Assembly: GCA_016719135.1 (NCBI GenBank) | Contig: JADKAV010000019.1 | Location: 1-64,000, forward strand | Direction of reading: 5' to 3' | Length of the DNA: 64,000 bases | Origin: Micrococcales bacterium | GTDB lineage: Bacteria; Actinomycetota; Actinomycetes; S36-B12; UBA10799 | Shown: piece by piece, positions 46,691 to 55,300 of the stretch | Position numbering within the stretch: the stretch's first letter is position 1 | Layout: each line of letters opens with the position of its first letter | Made by a program: the position numbers and the translations under genes | The notes under the pieces: model-generated | Databases searched by the model: none | What the model saw: only the letters and a program-made list of their open reading frames with translations | What the model was told of the DNA's origin: nothing

Positions 46691-47475
46691 ACCGCAAACC
46701 GCTGATGGCGGGCAACTGGAAGATGCACCTGAACCACCTCGAGGCCATCGCTCTGGTGCAGAAAGTGGCCTTCCTGCTCAAGGATGAGGACTATGCCGCC
46801 TGCGACGCGGCCGTTCTGCCGCCGTTCACCGACCTGCGCAGTGTGCAGACGCTGGTCGAGGGCGACAAGCTCAAGATCCAGTACGGGGCCCAGGATGTGT
46901 CCGAGCACGCTGCGGGCGCTTACACCGGCGAGGTCGCTGCTCACATGCTGTCCAAACTCGGCTGCACGTATGTGACCGTCGGTCACAGCGAGCGCCGGAC
47001 GTACCACCACGAGAGCGACGAGGTGGTGAACACCAAGGCGAAAGCAGCTCTGGACAACAGTCTGATTCCGATCGTGTGCGTCGGAGAGCACCTCGACGTC
47101 CGCCAGGCCGGCAATCACGTCGAGCACGTGCGTGAGCAGTTGGTGGGCAGCCTTGCCGGACTCTCGGAGGAGCAGATGTTGTCGGTGGTGATCGCCTATG
47201 AGCCTGTGTGGGCAATCGGTACCGGCGAGGTCGCCTCTCCGGAGGACGCCCAGGAGGTGTGCGGAGTCATCCGTGAATGGATCGGGCAGCACCACGGCCC
47301 CGGAGTCGCCGAGCAGACTCGGATCCTCTACGGTGGCTCGGTGAAGTCCACGAACATCGCGGGCATCATGGCCAAACCGGACGTGGATGGCGCCTTGATC
47401 GGCGGGGCGAGCCTCGACGCGGAGGAATTCGCATCGATCGTGCGGCACCGCCTGCACCCACAGGTCGCCACCTGA
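46687..47475 (+). CDS. tpiA: Triosephosphate isomerase
   Basis: This intact 262-residue TIM barrel interconverts dihydroxyacetone phosphate and glyceraldehyde 3-phosphate. MAGNWKMHLN holds the catalytic Lys near residue 12. VTVGHSERR has the electrophilic His, IAYEPVWAIGTG the catalytic Glu with the mobile loop, and ILYGGSVKSTN the phosphate-binding loop. The start is the ATG at 46687, overlapping the pgk stop. secG follows after 42 bases. Confidence 0.97.
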   Translation: MNRKPLMAGNWKMHLNHLEAIALVQKVAFLLKDEDYAACDAAVLPPFTDLRSVQTLVEGDKLKIQYGAQDVSEHAAGAYTGEVAAHMLSKLGCTYVTVGHSERRTYHHESDEVVNTKAKAALDNSLIPIVCVGEHLDVRQAGNHVEHVREQLVGSLAGLSEEQMLSVVIAYEPVWAIGTGEVASPEDAQEVCGVIREWIGQHHGPGVAEQTRILYGGSVKSTNIAGIMAKPDVDGALIGGASLDAEEFASIVRHRLHPQVAT

Positions 47476-47517
47476 GGTTACGCTGGTGTTTGCCGTACCG
47501 GAAGAAGGGAGCTCCAG

Positions 47518-47748
47518 GTGATCCTTGCGCTCGAAATCACGTTGCTTGTCACCAGTGTGCTCCTGATCGCATTGGTGCTGCTGCACAAAGGCAAGGGTGG
47601 CGGGCTGTCGGACTTGTTCGGCGGCGGCGTCAGCACCTCGCTGGGGGGATCGAGTGTTGCTGAACGCAACCTCGACCGGGTGACCGTCGGGGTGGGCCTC
47701 ATCTGGGCGGCCACGATTCTGGCACTCGGACTGATCACACGCTCCTGA
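47518..47748 (+). CDS. secG: Preprotein translocase subunit SecG
   Basis: This 76-residue protein has the SecG layout: helix 1 (LEITLLVTSVLLIALVLL), the cytoplasmic loop KGKGGGLSDLFGGGVSTS, and helix 2 (VTVGVGLIWAATILALGLI). SecG assists the SecYEG channel. It starts at a GTG after GAAGGGAG. Its position after tpiA and before rbpA is the usual actinobacterial arrangement. Confidence 0.93.
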   Translation: MILALEITLLVTSVLLIALVLLHKGKGGGLSDLFGGGVSTSLGGSSVAERNLDRVTVGVGLIWAATILALGLITRS

Positions 47749-47764
47749 ACTGAGAGGTTTCACC

Positions 47765-48097
47765 GTGGCCGGTGGTAGTGCTATTCGAGGTAGTCGTGTC
47801 GGGGCCGGACCCATGGGCGAGGCCGAGCGGGGTGAGGCCGCTCCCCGTAAGCAGATCTCGTTCTACTGCTCCAATGGACATGAGAGTCGCCCGAGCTTCG
47901 CTCGCGACGCCGCAGCCCCTACCGAGTGGGACTGCCCGCGCTGCGGGCTGCCGGCTGGCACCGATCAGGAGAATCCGCCGGCTGCTCCCAAGGTTGAGCC
48001 GTACAAGACGCACCTGGCCTATGTGAAGGAGCGACGCTCCGGTGGCGAGGCCGATGCTCTGCTCGACGAGGCCATGAAGAACCTGCCCGAGGTCTGA
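47765..48097 (+). CDS. rbpA: RNA polymerase-binding protein RbpA
   Basis: This intact 110-residue actinobacterial transcription factor stabilises open complexes with the primary sigma factor. It starts MAGGSAIRGSRVGAGPMGEA, almost the family consensus, including the basic linker that contacts promoter DNA. The core domain has ISFYCSNGHESRPSFA and WDCPRCGLPAG, whose cysteines bind zinc in some members. The sigma-interacting end is EPYKTHLAYVKERRS. It is only known in Actinobacteria, so it is a strong lineage marker. It converges on pgl. Confidence 0.96.
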   Translation: MAGGSAIRGSRVGAGPMGEAERGEAAPRKQISFYCSNGHESRPSFARDAAAPTEWDCPRCGLPAGTDQENPPAAPKVEPYKTHLAYVKERRSGGEADALLDEAMKNLPEV

Positions 48098-48166
48098 GAA
48101 CGCAGGCGGTAAATTCTTGGGCCTTCGTTGCTGCTGTCACGGTCCCAGAGGCGTGAGACTTGGGTA

Positions 48167-48262
48167 CGGGCGTTGGAGATCGGTACATCCGTGAGACGTG
48201 GGCGGGCCGCTCTTCTCCAACGCCTGTGCGTTTGTCCAACGCCGGTACCTAACTCCAACGGC
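48167..48262. repeat. Cluster of GSCGTTGGA arms between rbpA and pgl
   Basis: GGGCGTTGGAGA (about 48168-48179) faces TCTCCAACGCC (about 48212-48223), an 11-bp perfect inverted repeat with a spacer of about 33 bases. Two more right-hand arms follow: GTCCAACGCCGG (near 48235) and CTCCAACGGC (near 48253). Both flanking genes end into this gap, so the first pair could act as a terminator. The extra arms are not explained by that. Confidence 0.7.
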
Positions 48263-48311
48263 TGCTGGCCCCGGGTCAGGCCGTAGGTGCTAGCGGCCGC
48301 GTGCACTGCAA

Positions 48312-49047
48312 TCAGCGAGACAACCCTGGGGGCAGATGTGCGGCGGCGGCTTCGTCGACTTCCAAGACCGTGAGGTGCTTGCCGTGCACCCCCGCGGCGG
48401 GCACCGCCAGCGGACCCGGATCGTTGATCAACAATCCCACCGCGTCGGCCTTGCCCGCCCCGGATGCGATGAGTACCACTTCCGCGGCCGCGTTGATCGT
48501 AGAAAAGGACATCGAAATGCGCACCGGGGGAGGCTTCGGGGAATCAGTCACCGCGAACGCGACCCGCTCGTCGGCCAGTCCGGCATGTTCCGGGAAAAGG
48601 GATGCCACATGCCCGTCCTCGCCCATTCCGAGAACGCTGATGCAGAACGCCGGACACGGATCCCCGAACGCGGCGAGTTCGCGCACATAGGCACGGGCGG
48701 CTTCCCCGACGTCGGCGTACTGGTCAGGACTGGGCATGGAATGTACGTTCGCGACTGGAACCCCGACCACGTCCAGCAGGACCGTATGCGCCATGGTGTC
48801 GTTGCGCTGTTCGTCACCCATCGCCAGGAAACGCTCGTCCGACCACCACATGGACTCGCGACCAGTCGATTCCGGCATCCTGCGCGAGGTTGGCAAGGGC
48901 CCCATGGCCGCCTCGTCCGCCGGTGATGCAGATGTGGGCGTAGTCGCTCTTCGACAGGGTCCGAATGATCGCTGCGGCCATACGATTCGCGACCGCCTCG
49001 GAGACGGCGTCGGCGTCGGGGTGCACCCCGACCAGCAACTGCGTCAC
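48312..49047 (-). CDS. pgl: 6-phosphogluconolactonase, frameshifted
   Basis: This is a DevB-type lactonase of about 245 residues, which hydrolyses 6-phosphogluconolactone after the Zwf step. It begins at the GTG at 49047 (VTQLLVGVHPDADAVSEAV), overlapping the opcA stop as GTGA. HICITGGRGGHGALANLA is the phosphate-binding region. The frame then changes near 48845: HVVVGRAF should read HVWWSDERF, so two bases were probably lost or one gained. The rest is VLGMGEDGHVASLFPEH and VLIASGAGKADAVGLL. It is the last gene of the tal-zwf-opcA-pgl operon. Confidence 0.9.
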
Positions 49048-50000
49048 GTCTGCTCTTCCGCGTCGGCGGGGTCCGGTGTCCTGCGTCGGCTCTTGGGCTG
49101 TTCGAGTCGCACGGCGGCCAACGCTTCGGCATAGGTCTCGTCCGGATCCAAGCGGCGCAACTCCTCGCCGATCAGGTCCTTGAGATCGCGACGGGGCAGG
49201 GGTACATCGTGCGAAGCCACATGGGGCCTCGACAGTCGACCGGTACGTCCGTCCGGGCGTGACAGGTCGATCGGCCCGTTGTCGGTATTGATCGTGACGT
49301 CGGTGATGCCCGGGCCCTGACTGCGGTGCATGTCGACCGGCACGTCGAGGCAATTGTGCAGCCACGCCTGCAGCAAGGCACCCGATGGGTTGGAGCGCTC
49401 GCACCGGACGTCGACCGAGGTGATCGGGGCGAAGGGCAGGTCGAGGGACGCAGCGAGCATCGAACGCCAAACGGTCGTCCGCGTCCATGCCAGATCTGTA
49501 TCTCCGGCCGTGTAGCCCTTCTGGCGCTCGATCAGGGTGTGCATCGGGTGCACGTCGGCAGCCGCGTCGGTGATGCGGCGCTGTGCAAGGGCGCCCACCG
49601 GATCCTGGGAAGGGACGCTGGGGGCCTGTGTGGGCCACCACACCACGACCGGGGTGTCCGGCAGCAGCAAAGGTAACGCGACGGATGCCGCGTGCTCGGA
49701 CAGTTCCCCGCGCAGTCGCAGTCGGACCGTTTCGCCGGGCCCCATCGTGTCACCGACATCGATGTTGGCGTCCAACTGCGGATCCGCCCGTCCGGGCCGC
49801 GGAATCAGGGTGACGATGCGACAGGGGTGCTCCATGGCCGAGTACGAGGCCGCGCGGGTGGCGTCGGACTGGTTCTCCTCGTCGGTGACGATGACCAATG
49901 TCAGCACCATGCCGGTCGCGGTGGCGCCGATGCGGTGCCGCTCGGCGTTGATCGTGCGGACGATCTCTCCGGCGGACGTGTTCTCCAGGCGGGTAGTCAT
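49044..50000 (-). CDS. opcA: Glucose-6-phosphate dehydrogenase assembly protein OpcA
   Basis: This intact 318-residue OpcA is needed for, or modulates, glucose-6-phosphate dehydrogenase in cyanobacteria and actinobacteria. The start MTTRLENTSAGEIVRTIN at 50000 overlaps the zwf stop as ATGA. PDTPVVVWWPTQAPSVP and ERQKGYTAGDTDLAWTRTT are family landmarks. The C-terminal tail is charged (PKSRRRTPDPADAEEQ). No catalytic motif is expected. Confidence 0.95.
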   Translation of the reverse strand: MTTRLENTSAGEIVRTINAERHRIGATATGMVLTLVIVTDEENQSDATRAASYSAMEHPCRIVTLIPRPGRADPQLDANIDVGDTMGPGETVRLRLRGELSEHAASVALPLLLPDTPVVVWWPTQAPSVPSQDPVGALAQRRITDAAADVHPMHTLIERQKGYTAGDTDLAWTRTTVWRSMLAASLDLPFAPITSVDVRCERSNPSGALLQAWLHNCLDVPVDMHRSQGPGITDVTINTDNGPIDLSRPDGRTGRLSRPHVASHDVPLPRRDLKDLIGEELRRLDPDETYAEALAAVRLEQPKSRRRTPDPADAEEQT

Positions 50001-51535
50001 GGCCGCCGCCACACGCGACCGTCGCGGGCAAGCATCTCGTCGGAACTGGCCGGTCCCCAGGTGCCGGGGTCGTATTGTTCCGGCTTTCCGTCGGACGCCC
50101 AGTGCTCCAGGATCGGATCCAGGATGCGCCAGGACATCTCCACCTCCTCGTGTCGCGGGAACAGCGGAGGATCACCGAGCAGGACGTCCAGGATCAGCCG
50201 TTCGTAGGCTTCAGGGCTCGATTCGGTGAAGGAATCGCCGTAGGCGAAGTCCATGGTGACATCGCGCACCTCCATCTGGGTGCCCGGCACCTTCGAGCCG
50301 AACTTCATCGAGATCCCCTCGTCGGGCTGCACCCGGATCACCAGCGTGTTGGAACCAAGCTCCTGGGTGTCGGTGGTGGCGAACGGGAGATGCGGGGCGC
50401 GTTTGAAGACCACCGCGATCTCAGACACCCGCCGTCCGAGACGCTTTCCGGTGCGCAAGTAGAAAGGCACTCCGGCCCACCTGCGGGTATCCACATGCAA
50501 GGTGATGGCCGCGTAGGTCTCGGTACAGGAGGTCGGGGGGATGTTTGCTTCCTGCATGTAACCGATGACCTCCTCGCCGCCCTGCCAGCCAGGGCCGTAT
50601 TGGCCCCGCGCGGTATGTGCATCGAGATCGTCGGGGAGTACGACAGAGGCGAGCACCTTCTCCTTCTCCACCCGAACGTGCTGTGCCCCGAAAGACACTG
50701 GTTCCTCCATGGCGGTGAGCGCCATGAGCTGCAACAGGTGGTTCTGGATCACGTCGCGGGCGGCTCCGATGCCGTCGTAGTACCCAGCGCGGCTTCCGAT
50801 GCCGATGTCCTCGGCCATGGTGATCTGGACATGATCGATGTAGTTGCTGTTCCAGATCGGTTCGAACAGCGTATTCGCGAAGCGCAGTGCCAGCAGGTTC
50901 TGCACTGTTTCCTTGCCCAAGTAGTGGTCGATCCGGAAGATCGAACCGCTCGGAAACACGTCGTCGAGAACCTGGTTGAGTTCCTGGGCGCTCTGCAAGT
51001 CGTGCCCAAAAGGCTTCTCCACGACGACCCGGCGCCAGCCGCCCCGCGCGTCGGAGGCGAGGCCGGAACGTTTGAGTTGCTGAACCACCAGCGGGAACAT
51101 GCTCGGTGGAATCGACAGGTAGAACGCAGTGTTGCCACCCGTGCCCTGTTCGTTGGCAAGGGCCGTCACGGTGGCGGCCAGGGCATCGAACGCGGTGTCA
51201 TCGGTGAAGTCGCCGGCCACGAACCGGAAGCCCTGCGAGAGTTGGGCCCACACGTCCTCGCGGAACTCGGTGCGGGAGTGCTCGCGCACCGCGTCGTGGA
51301 CTTCTTTGGCGAAGTCCTGATCGCTGTAGTCCCGGCGGGCGAAACCGACCAGTGCGAACGACGGCGGGAGCAGTCCCCGATTGGCCAGGTCGTACACGGC
51401 TGGCATCAGCTTCTTGCGGGACAGATCACCGGTAACACCGAATATGACCAAAGCGCACGGACCCGCCACGCGCGGCAGTCGGCGGTCGACCGGGCTGCGC
51501 AGCGGATTCTGGCTCTTGAACTCGGCCTGTCTCAT
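49997..51535 (-). CDS. zwf: Glucose-6-phosphate 1-dehydrogenase
   Basis: This intact 512-residue enzyme makes NADPH at the entry of the oxidative pentose phosphate pathway. It has the nucleotide motif FGVTGDLSRKKLMPA near residue 32, the second conserved region VVEKPFGHDL, and the active-site RIDHYLGKETVQN with the catalytic His region. The start overlaps the tal stop as ATGA, and its stop overlaps opcA the same way. Length and motifs are normal. Confidence 0.97.
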   Translation of the reverse strand: MRQAEFKSQNPLRSPVDRRLPRVAGPCALVIFGVTGDLSRKKLMPAVYDLANRGLLPPSFALVGFARRDYSDQDFAKEVHDAVREHSRTEFREDVWAQLSQGFRFVAGDFTDDTAFDALAATVTALANEQGTGGNTAFYLSIPPSMFPLVVQQLKRSGLASDARGGWRRVVVEKPFGHDLQSAQELNQVLDDVFPSGSIFRIDHYLGKETVQNLLALRFANTLFEPIWNSNYIDHVQITMAEDIGIGSRAGYYDGIGAARDVIQNHLLQLMALTAMEEPVSFGAQHVRVEKEKVLASVVLPDDLDAHTARGQYGPGWQGGEEVIGYMQEANIPPTSCTETYAAITLHVDTRRWAGVPFYLRTGKRLGRRVSEIAVVFKRAPHLPFATTDTQELGSNTLVIRVQPDEGISMKFGSKVPGTQMEVRDVTMDFAYGDSFTESSPEAYERLILDVLLGDPPLFPRHEEVEMSWRILDPILEHWASDGKPEQYDPGTWGPASSDEMLARDGRVWRRP

Positions 51536-52650
51536 CTGCTGCCCCTGTCCGCTGCCAGGGCTGCATCCACTGTGGCCAGAAGTTCCTCCCAGGCGACCTT
51601 GAACTTGTCGACGCCTTCGGTTTCCAACTGTTCGAACACCGCGTCCATGTCGACAACGAGTGCCGCGAGGTCATCGAACACCTGCTGACTGGCTTCTGCC
51701 TGCCCGGACAGCGTGTCACCGCGGAGATCGCCATGGTCGGCTACGGCCCGCAGTGTCGGCTCGGGCATGGTGTTGACACATCCTGGGCCGGCTAGCCCGA
51801 CCACGTACATGTCGTCGGGGTAAGCCGGATCCTTCACCCCGGTCGACGCCCACAAGGGACGCTGAGGGTGCGCTCCAGCAGCCGACAGATTCTTCCAGCG
51901 CGTTGTCTGGTGGAACATCTGATGCGCCTGCCACGCCAGGCGAGCGTTGGCAAGCCCCGCTCGCCCGCGCAGATCTGCTGCATCGGTGGAGGTGAGCTTG
52001 TCGAGCAGATCGTCCACTGCGGTGTCCACGCGGCTGACGAAGAACGAGGCCACGGAGTGGATGTCGTCCACCGGCTTGCCTGCGTTCAGCCGGCGCTCCA
52101 GACCACTGGCCCAGGCATCGATGACCCGCTTGTAACGCGCCACACTGAAGATCAACGTGACGTTGACACTGATCCCCTCGGAGATCGCTTGCGTGATGGC
52201 CGGCAACCCTTCGACCGTCCCGGGGATCTTGATGAGCAAGTTGGGGCGGTCGACCTCCGACCACAGTGCGCGGGCTTGCTCGATTGTGGCGTCAGTGTCG
52301 CGGGCAAGGCGGGGATCCACCTCGATCGATACGCGGCCGTCGACCCCGTCGCTGCGTGCCGCCACGTCTGAGAAGACGTCGCATGCGTCACGGACGTCCT
52401 GGCTGGTCATCTCGCGCACCGCCAACTCGCGGTCGCCCTGACCACTGGCCAGACTGGCGACCTGCGCTGCGTATGCCGCCGCACCAGTGGAGATGGCTTT
52501 GGAGAAGATCGAGGGATTGGTGGTCACTCCCACCACATGGTCCTCGGAGATCATTCTGGCGAGCCCACCGGTGGTGAGGCGACTGCGGTCCAGATCGTCA
52601 AGCCAGATGGACACCCCGAGGTCGGACAACTCCTGCAGACGATCAGTCAT
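51532..52650 (-). CDS. tal: Transaldolase
   Basis: This intact 372-residue transaldolase, of the longer actinobacterial type, moves a dihydroxyacetone unit between sugar phosphates. DLGVSIWLDDLDRSRLTTG is the usual opening. NLLIKIPGTVEGLPAI has the Schiff-base lysine (near residue 140) and RLNAGKPVDDIHSVASFFVS follows. It starts at the ATG at 52650 with AAGGAGG upstream and a promoter at 52670-52675. It is the first gene of tal-zwf-opcA-pgl. Confidence 0.96.
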   Translation of the reverse strand: MTDRLQELSDLGVSIWLDDLDRSRLTTGGLARMISEDHVVGVTTNPSIFSKAISTGAAAYAAQVASLASGQGDRELAVREMTSQDVRDACDVFSDVAARSDGVDGRVSIEVDPRLARDTDATIEQARALWSEVDRPNLLIKIPGTVEGLPAITQAISEGISVNVTLIFSVARYKRVIDAWASGLERRLNAGKPVDDIHSVASFFVSRVDTAVDDLLDKLTSTDAADLRGRAGLANARLAWQAHQMFHQTTRWKNLSAAGAHPQRPLWASTGVKDPAYPDDMYVVGLAGPGCVNTMPEPTLRAVADHGDLRGDTLSGQAEASQQVFDDLAALVVDMDAVFEQLETEGVDKFKVAWEELLATVDAALAADRGSR

Positions 52651-52663
52651 GACTCCTCCTTAG

Positions 52664-52686
52664 GTGCTGACGCTACCCATCAGCAC
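52664..52686 (-). promoter_or_regulatory. Promoter of tal-zwf-opcA-pgl inside a 7-bp inverted repeat
   Basis: A leftward TAGCGT -10 hexamer (plus-strand 52670-52675) lies within the inverted repeat GTGCTGA-N9-TCAGCAC (52664-52686). The start of transcription would fall near 52662, just ahead of the AAGGAGG of tal. A palindrome over a -10 element suggests an operator; the regulator is unknown. Confidence 0.4.
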
Positions 52687-52736
52687 ATCGGTTCGCCGTA
52701 TGAAGCGGGGGCGCTCACACGGCCGTGACACTGCGG

Positions 52737-53234
52737 TCAGGCAGCGTTCATTCCGAGGATGCCCACCAGAACCAGCATCATGCCGAAAGCGGCCATCGCG
52801 ATCAGAGGTGCCGGGGAGCGACGTTTTCCGCCAGGGCTCACGACCTGCATGCCCACGACGCCGAGCAGGTAGATCCCGAAGATGAGGAACGTGGTGGCCT
52901 CAGCAGCCAGGCCCCAGTCGAGCAGCACCGCGAGGATGGCGACCAGTCCCCATGCCAGGTTGGCCAACCCTACTTCGATCTGGAAGTTGTTGCGCACGCC
53001 CAGATCCCAATGCATGCGAGCAGCATCCGAGCGGTGGAAGACCGAATGACGAACGAAGGAAACAATCCCGGATACGCCGACGGCCAACAGGCAGCCCCAA
53101 TCTAAAGTGGCCGGGGTGTCGCCCAGTGTCGAGAACGCGATGGCAATGCCGACGCCGCCGGCCAGGTAGGTGGCCCACATGAGCCACAGCGATATCCTTG
53201 GATCAGCCGAGGCTGGTGTTCGGTCGGTGGTCAC
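52737..53234 (-). CDS. Four-helix membrane protein, possibly DUF6790
   Basis: This 165-residue protein starts at a GTG 2 bases after the tkt stop. It has four hydrophobic segments: ISLWLMWATYLAGGVGIAIA, GCLLAVGVSGIVSFV, LANLAWGLVAILAVLLDWG with TTFLIFGIYLLGVVG, and LIAMAAFGMMLVLVGILG. Between helices 2 and 3 lies RNNFQIEVGLANLAWG, which resembles the conserved core of DUF6790 membrane proteins. The function is unknown. It is probably co-transcribed with tkt. Confidence 0.6.
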   Translation of the reverse strand: MTTDRTPASADPRISLWLMWATYLAGGVGIAIAFSTLGDTPATLDWGCLLAVGVSGIVSFVRHSVFHRSDAARMHWDLGVRNNFQIEVGLANLAWGLVAILAVLLDWGLAAEATTFLIFGIYLLGVVGMQVVSPGGKRRSPAPLIAMAAFGMMLVLVGILGMNAA

Positions 53235-53236
53235 CG

Positions 53237-55273
53237 CTACGACAGACACTGCTTCGCTGCGTCGACAACAGCTTCGGCGGTGATGCCGAACTCCTCGAAC
53301 AAGGTCTCGTAGGCCGCGGAGGCGCCGAAGTGCTCCAGGCTGACGCAACGCCCAGCTGTACCCACGTACTTGTACCAGGGCATCGCACGCCCGGCCTCAA
53401 CCGAGACGCGTGCCGTGACCGCCGGAGGCAACACCTCGTCGCGATACGCGACCGGCTGCTCATCGAACCACTCCGTGCAGGGCATGGACACGACCCGCGT
53501 CCCGACCCCTTGCTCTTGGAGGGTGTCCCGGGCGGACAGTGCCAACTGCACCTCAGAACCGGTGGCAATCAGGATCACCTGCAGCTCACCATCTGCTTCG
53601 GCCAGCACGTAGCCGCCTTTGATCGCGCCAGCCACCTGTCCGGCCGGCAGAGTGGGGACATTCTGCCGGGTCAGTGCAAGAGCGGCCGGTCGCCGGTCGC
53701 GCAGAACCTTCAGCCAGCACACCGATGTCTCGTTGGGGTCGGCTGGTCGCACAACGTCCAGACCCGGGATGGCCCGCAACGCAGTGAGGTGTTCGACGGG
53801 CTGGTGGGTCGGACCGTCCTCCCCGAGCCCGATCGAGTCGTGGGTCCAGACGTAGGTGACCGGAGCCTGCATGAGCGCGGCGATGCGCACTGCGCCGCGC
53901 ATGTAGTCGGAAAACACCAGGAAGGTTCCGCCGAACGGTCTGGTCAAGCCCCCGACCGCGATGCCGTTGAGGATCGCGCCCATCGCATGCTCGCGGATGC
54001 CGAAGTGCAGGATGCGTCCGTAGGGCGTCGCGGCGGGTGCCCGGGAGTCGGCCGGCAAGAAGGAGCCGCCGCCCTCGATCGTTGTCAGATTGCTCTCGGC
54101 CAGATCCGCGGATCCTCCCCAGAACTCCGGCATCACCTCTGCGATGGCGTTGATCACCTCACCCGAAGCCTTGCGGGTGGCCATAGCCTTGGCGGGGTCG
54201 AAGACCGGCATGGCCTGCTCCAAGCCGTCTGGTAGTTCCTTGGCGAGCAGACGGTCCAATAGGGCGACTTTGTCCGGATGGGCGGCTTTCCAGACCTCGA
54301 ACAGCTCGTTCCACTGCGCGTGTGTCTGGGCACCGCGTTGCGTGACCTCCCGGACGTGCGCGAGGACGTCCGGATCCACGGCGAAGTCAACATCCGGGTC
54401 CATGCCCATCAGTGACTTCGTCTTTGCGATCTCTTCGGCGCCCAGCGCGGATCCGTGGGACTTCCCGGTGTTCTGCGCATCGGGCGCGGGCCAGGCGATG
54501 ATCGTGCGCAGCGAGATGATCGACGGACGACCGGTCTCGTCCATGGCGTTGCGCATGGCGCGTGCCAGCCCCTGGACGTCGACGTCCCCGTCCACGCCGA
54601 GATCAACGTGCTGGGTGTGCCAACCGTACGCGGCGTGACGGGCGAGCACGTCCTCGCTGAAAGACACCTCCGTGTTGCCTTCGATCGAGATGTGGTTGTC
54701 GTCATAGATGACGATCAGGTTGCCGAGTTTCTGATGACCGGCCAGGCTGGCTGCCTCCCCGGTGATGCCCTCCTGCACACAGCCGTCGCCCGCGAAGACC
54801 CACACATGGTGATCGAACGGGCTGCGCCCCACCTCGGCGACCGGGTCGAACAGACCACGGACATAGCGCGTGTCCATAGCCATGCCCACAGCCGTCGCGT
54901 AACCCTGTCCGAGCGGACCGGTCGTGGTCTCGATGCCCACAGTGTGTCCGTACTCCGGATGCCCGGGAGTCTTGCTGCCCCAGGTGCGGAAGGCCTCCAG
55001 GTCGCTGAGTTCCAAGCCGTAGCCGCTGAAGAAGAGCTGAATGTACTGTGTGAGGCTGGTGTGGCCGTTGGACAGCACGAACCGGTCGCGTCCGATCCAC
55101 GACGGATCTGCCGGGTCGTGGCGAAGAAATCGTTGGTAGAGCAGGTATGCCGCTGGGGCCAGGCTCATGGCGGTGCCCGGGTGCCCGTTGCCCACCTTCT
55201 GCACGGCGTCCATGGCCAAAGCTCTGGCAGTGTCTACCGCTTGTCGGTCCAGGTCGGTCCATTCGACTGTCAA
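53237..55273 (-). CDS. tkt: Transketolase
   Basis: This intact 678-residue thiamine-diphosphate enzyme of the non-oxidative pentose phosphate pathway has GNGHPGTAMSLAPAAYLLY near residue 28 and the ThDP/Mg motif GDGCVQEGITGEAASLAG ending in YDDNHISIEG. The pyrimidine-domain motif is VTYVWTHDSIGLGEDGPTHQ. The start is a TTG at 55273 with GAGAGGA upstream; no better start is nearby. A TACGCT -10 hexamer (55307-55312) lies in the end of the upstream esterase gene. Confidence 0.96.
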   Translation of the reverse strand: MTVEWTDLDRQAVDTARALAMDAVQKVGNGHPGTAMSLAPAAYLLYQRFLRHDPADPSWIGRDRFVLSNGHTSLTQYIQLFFSGYGLELSDLEAFRTWGSKTPGHPEYGHTVGIETTTGPLGQGYATAVGMAMDTRYVRGLFDPVAEVGRSPFDHHVWVFAGDGCVQEGITGEAASLAGHQKLGNLIVIYDDNHISIEGNTEVSFSEDVLARHAAYGWHTQHVDLGVDGDVDVQGLARAMRNAMDETGRPSIISLRTIIAWPAPDAQNTGKSHGSALGAEEIAKTKSLMGMDPDVDFAVDPDVLAHVREVTQRGAQTHAQWNELFEVWKAAHPDKVALLDRLLAKELPDGLEQAMPVFDPAKAMATRKASGEVINAIAEVMPEFWGGSADLAESNLTTIEGGGSFLPADSRAPAATPYGRILHFGIREHAMGAILNGIAVGGLTRPFGGTFLVFSDYMRGAVRIAALMQAPVTYVWTHDSIGLGEDGPTHQPVEHLTALRAIPGLDVVRPADPNETSVCWLKVLRDRRPAALALTRQNVPTLPAGQVAGAIKGGYVLAEADGELQVILIATGSEVQLALSARDTLQEQGVGTRVVSMPCTEWFDEQPVAYRDEVLPPAVTARVSVEAGRAMPWYKYVGTAGRCVSLEHFGASAAYETLFEEFGITAEAVVDAAKQCLS

Positions 55274-55300
55274 CTGTTCGTCCTCTCCCGGGGTCCTCGA

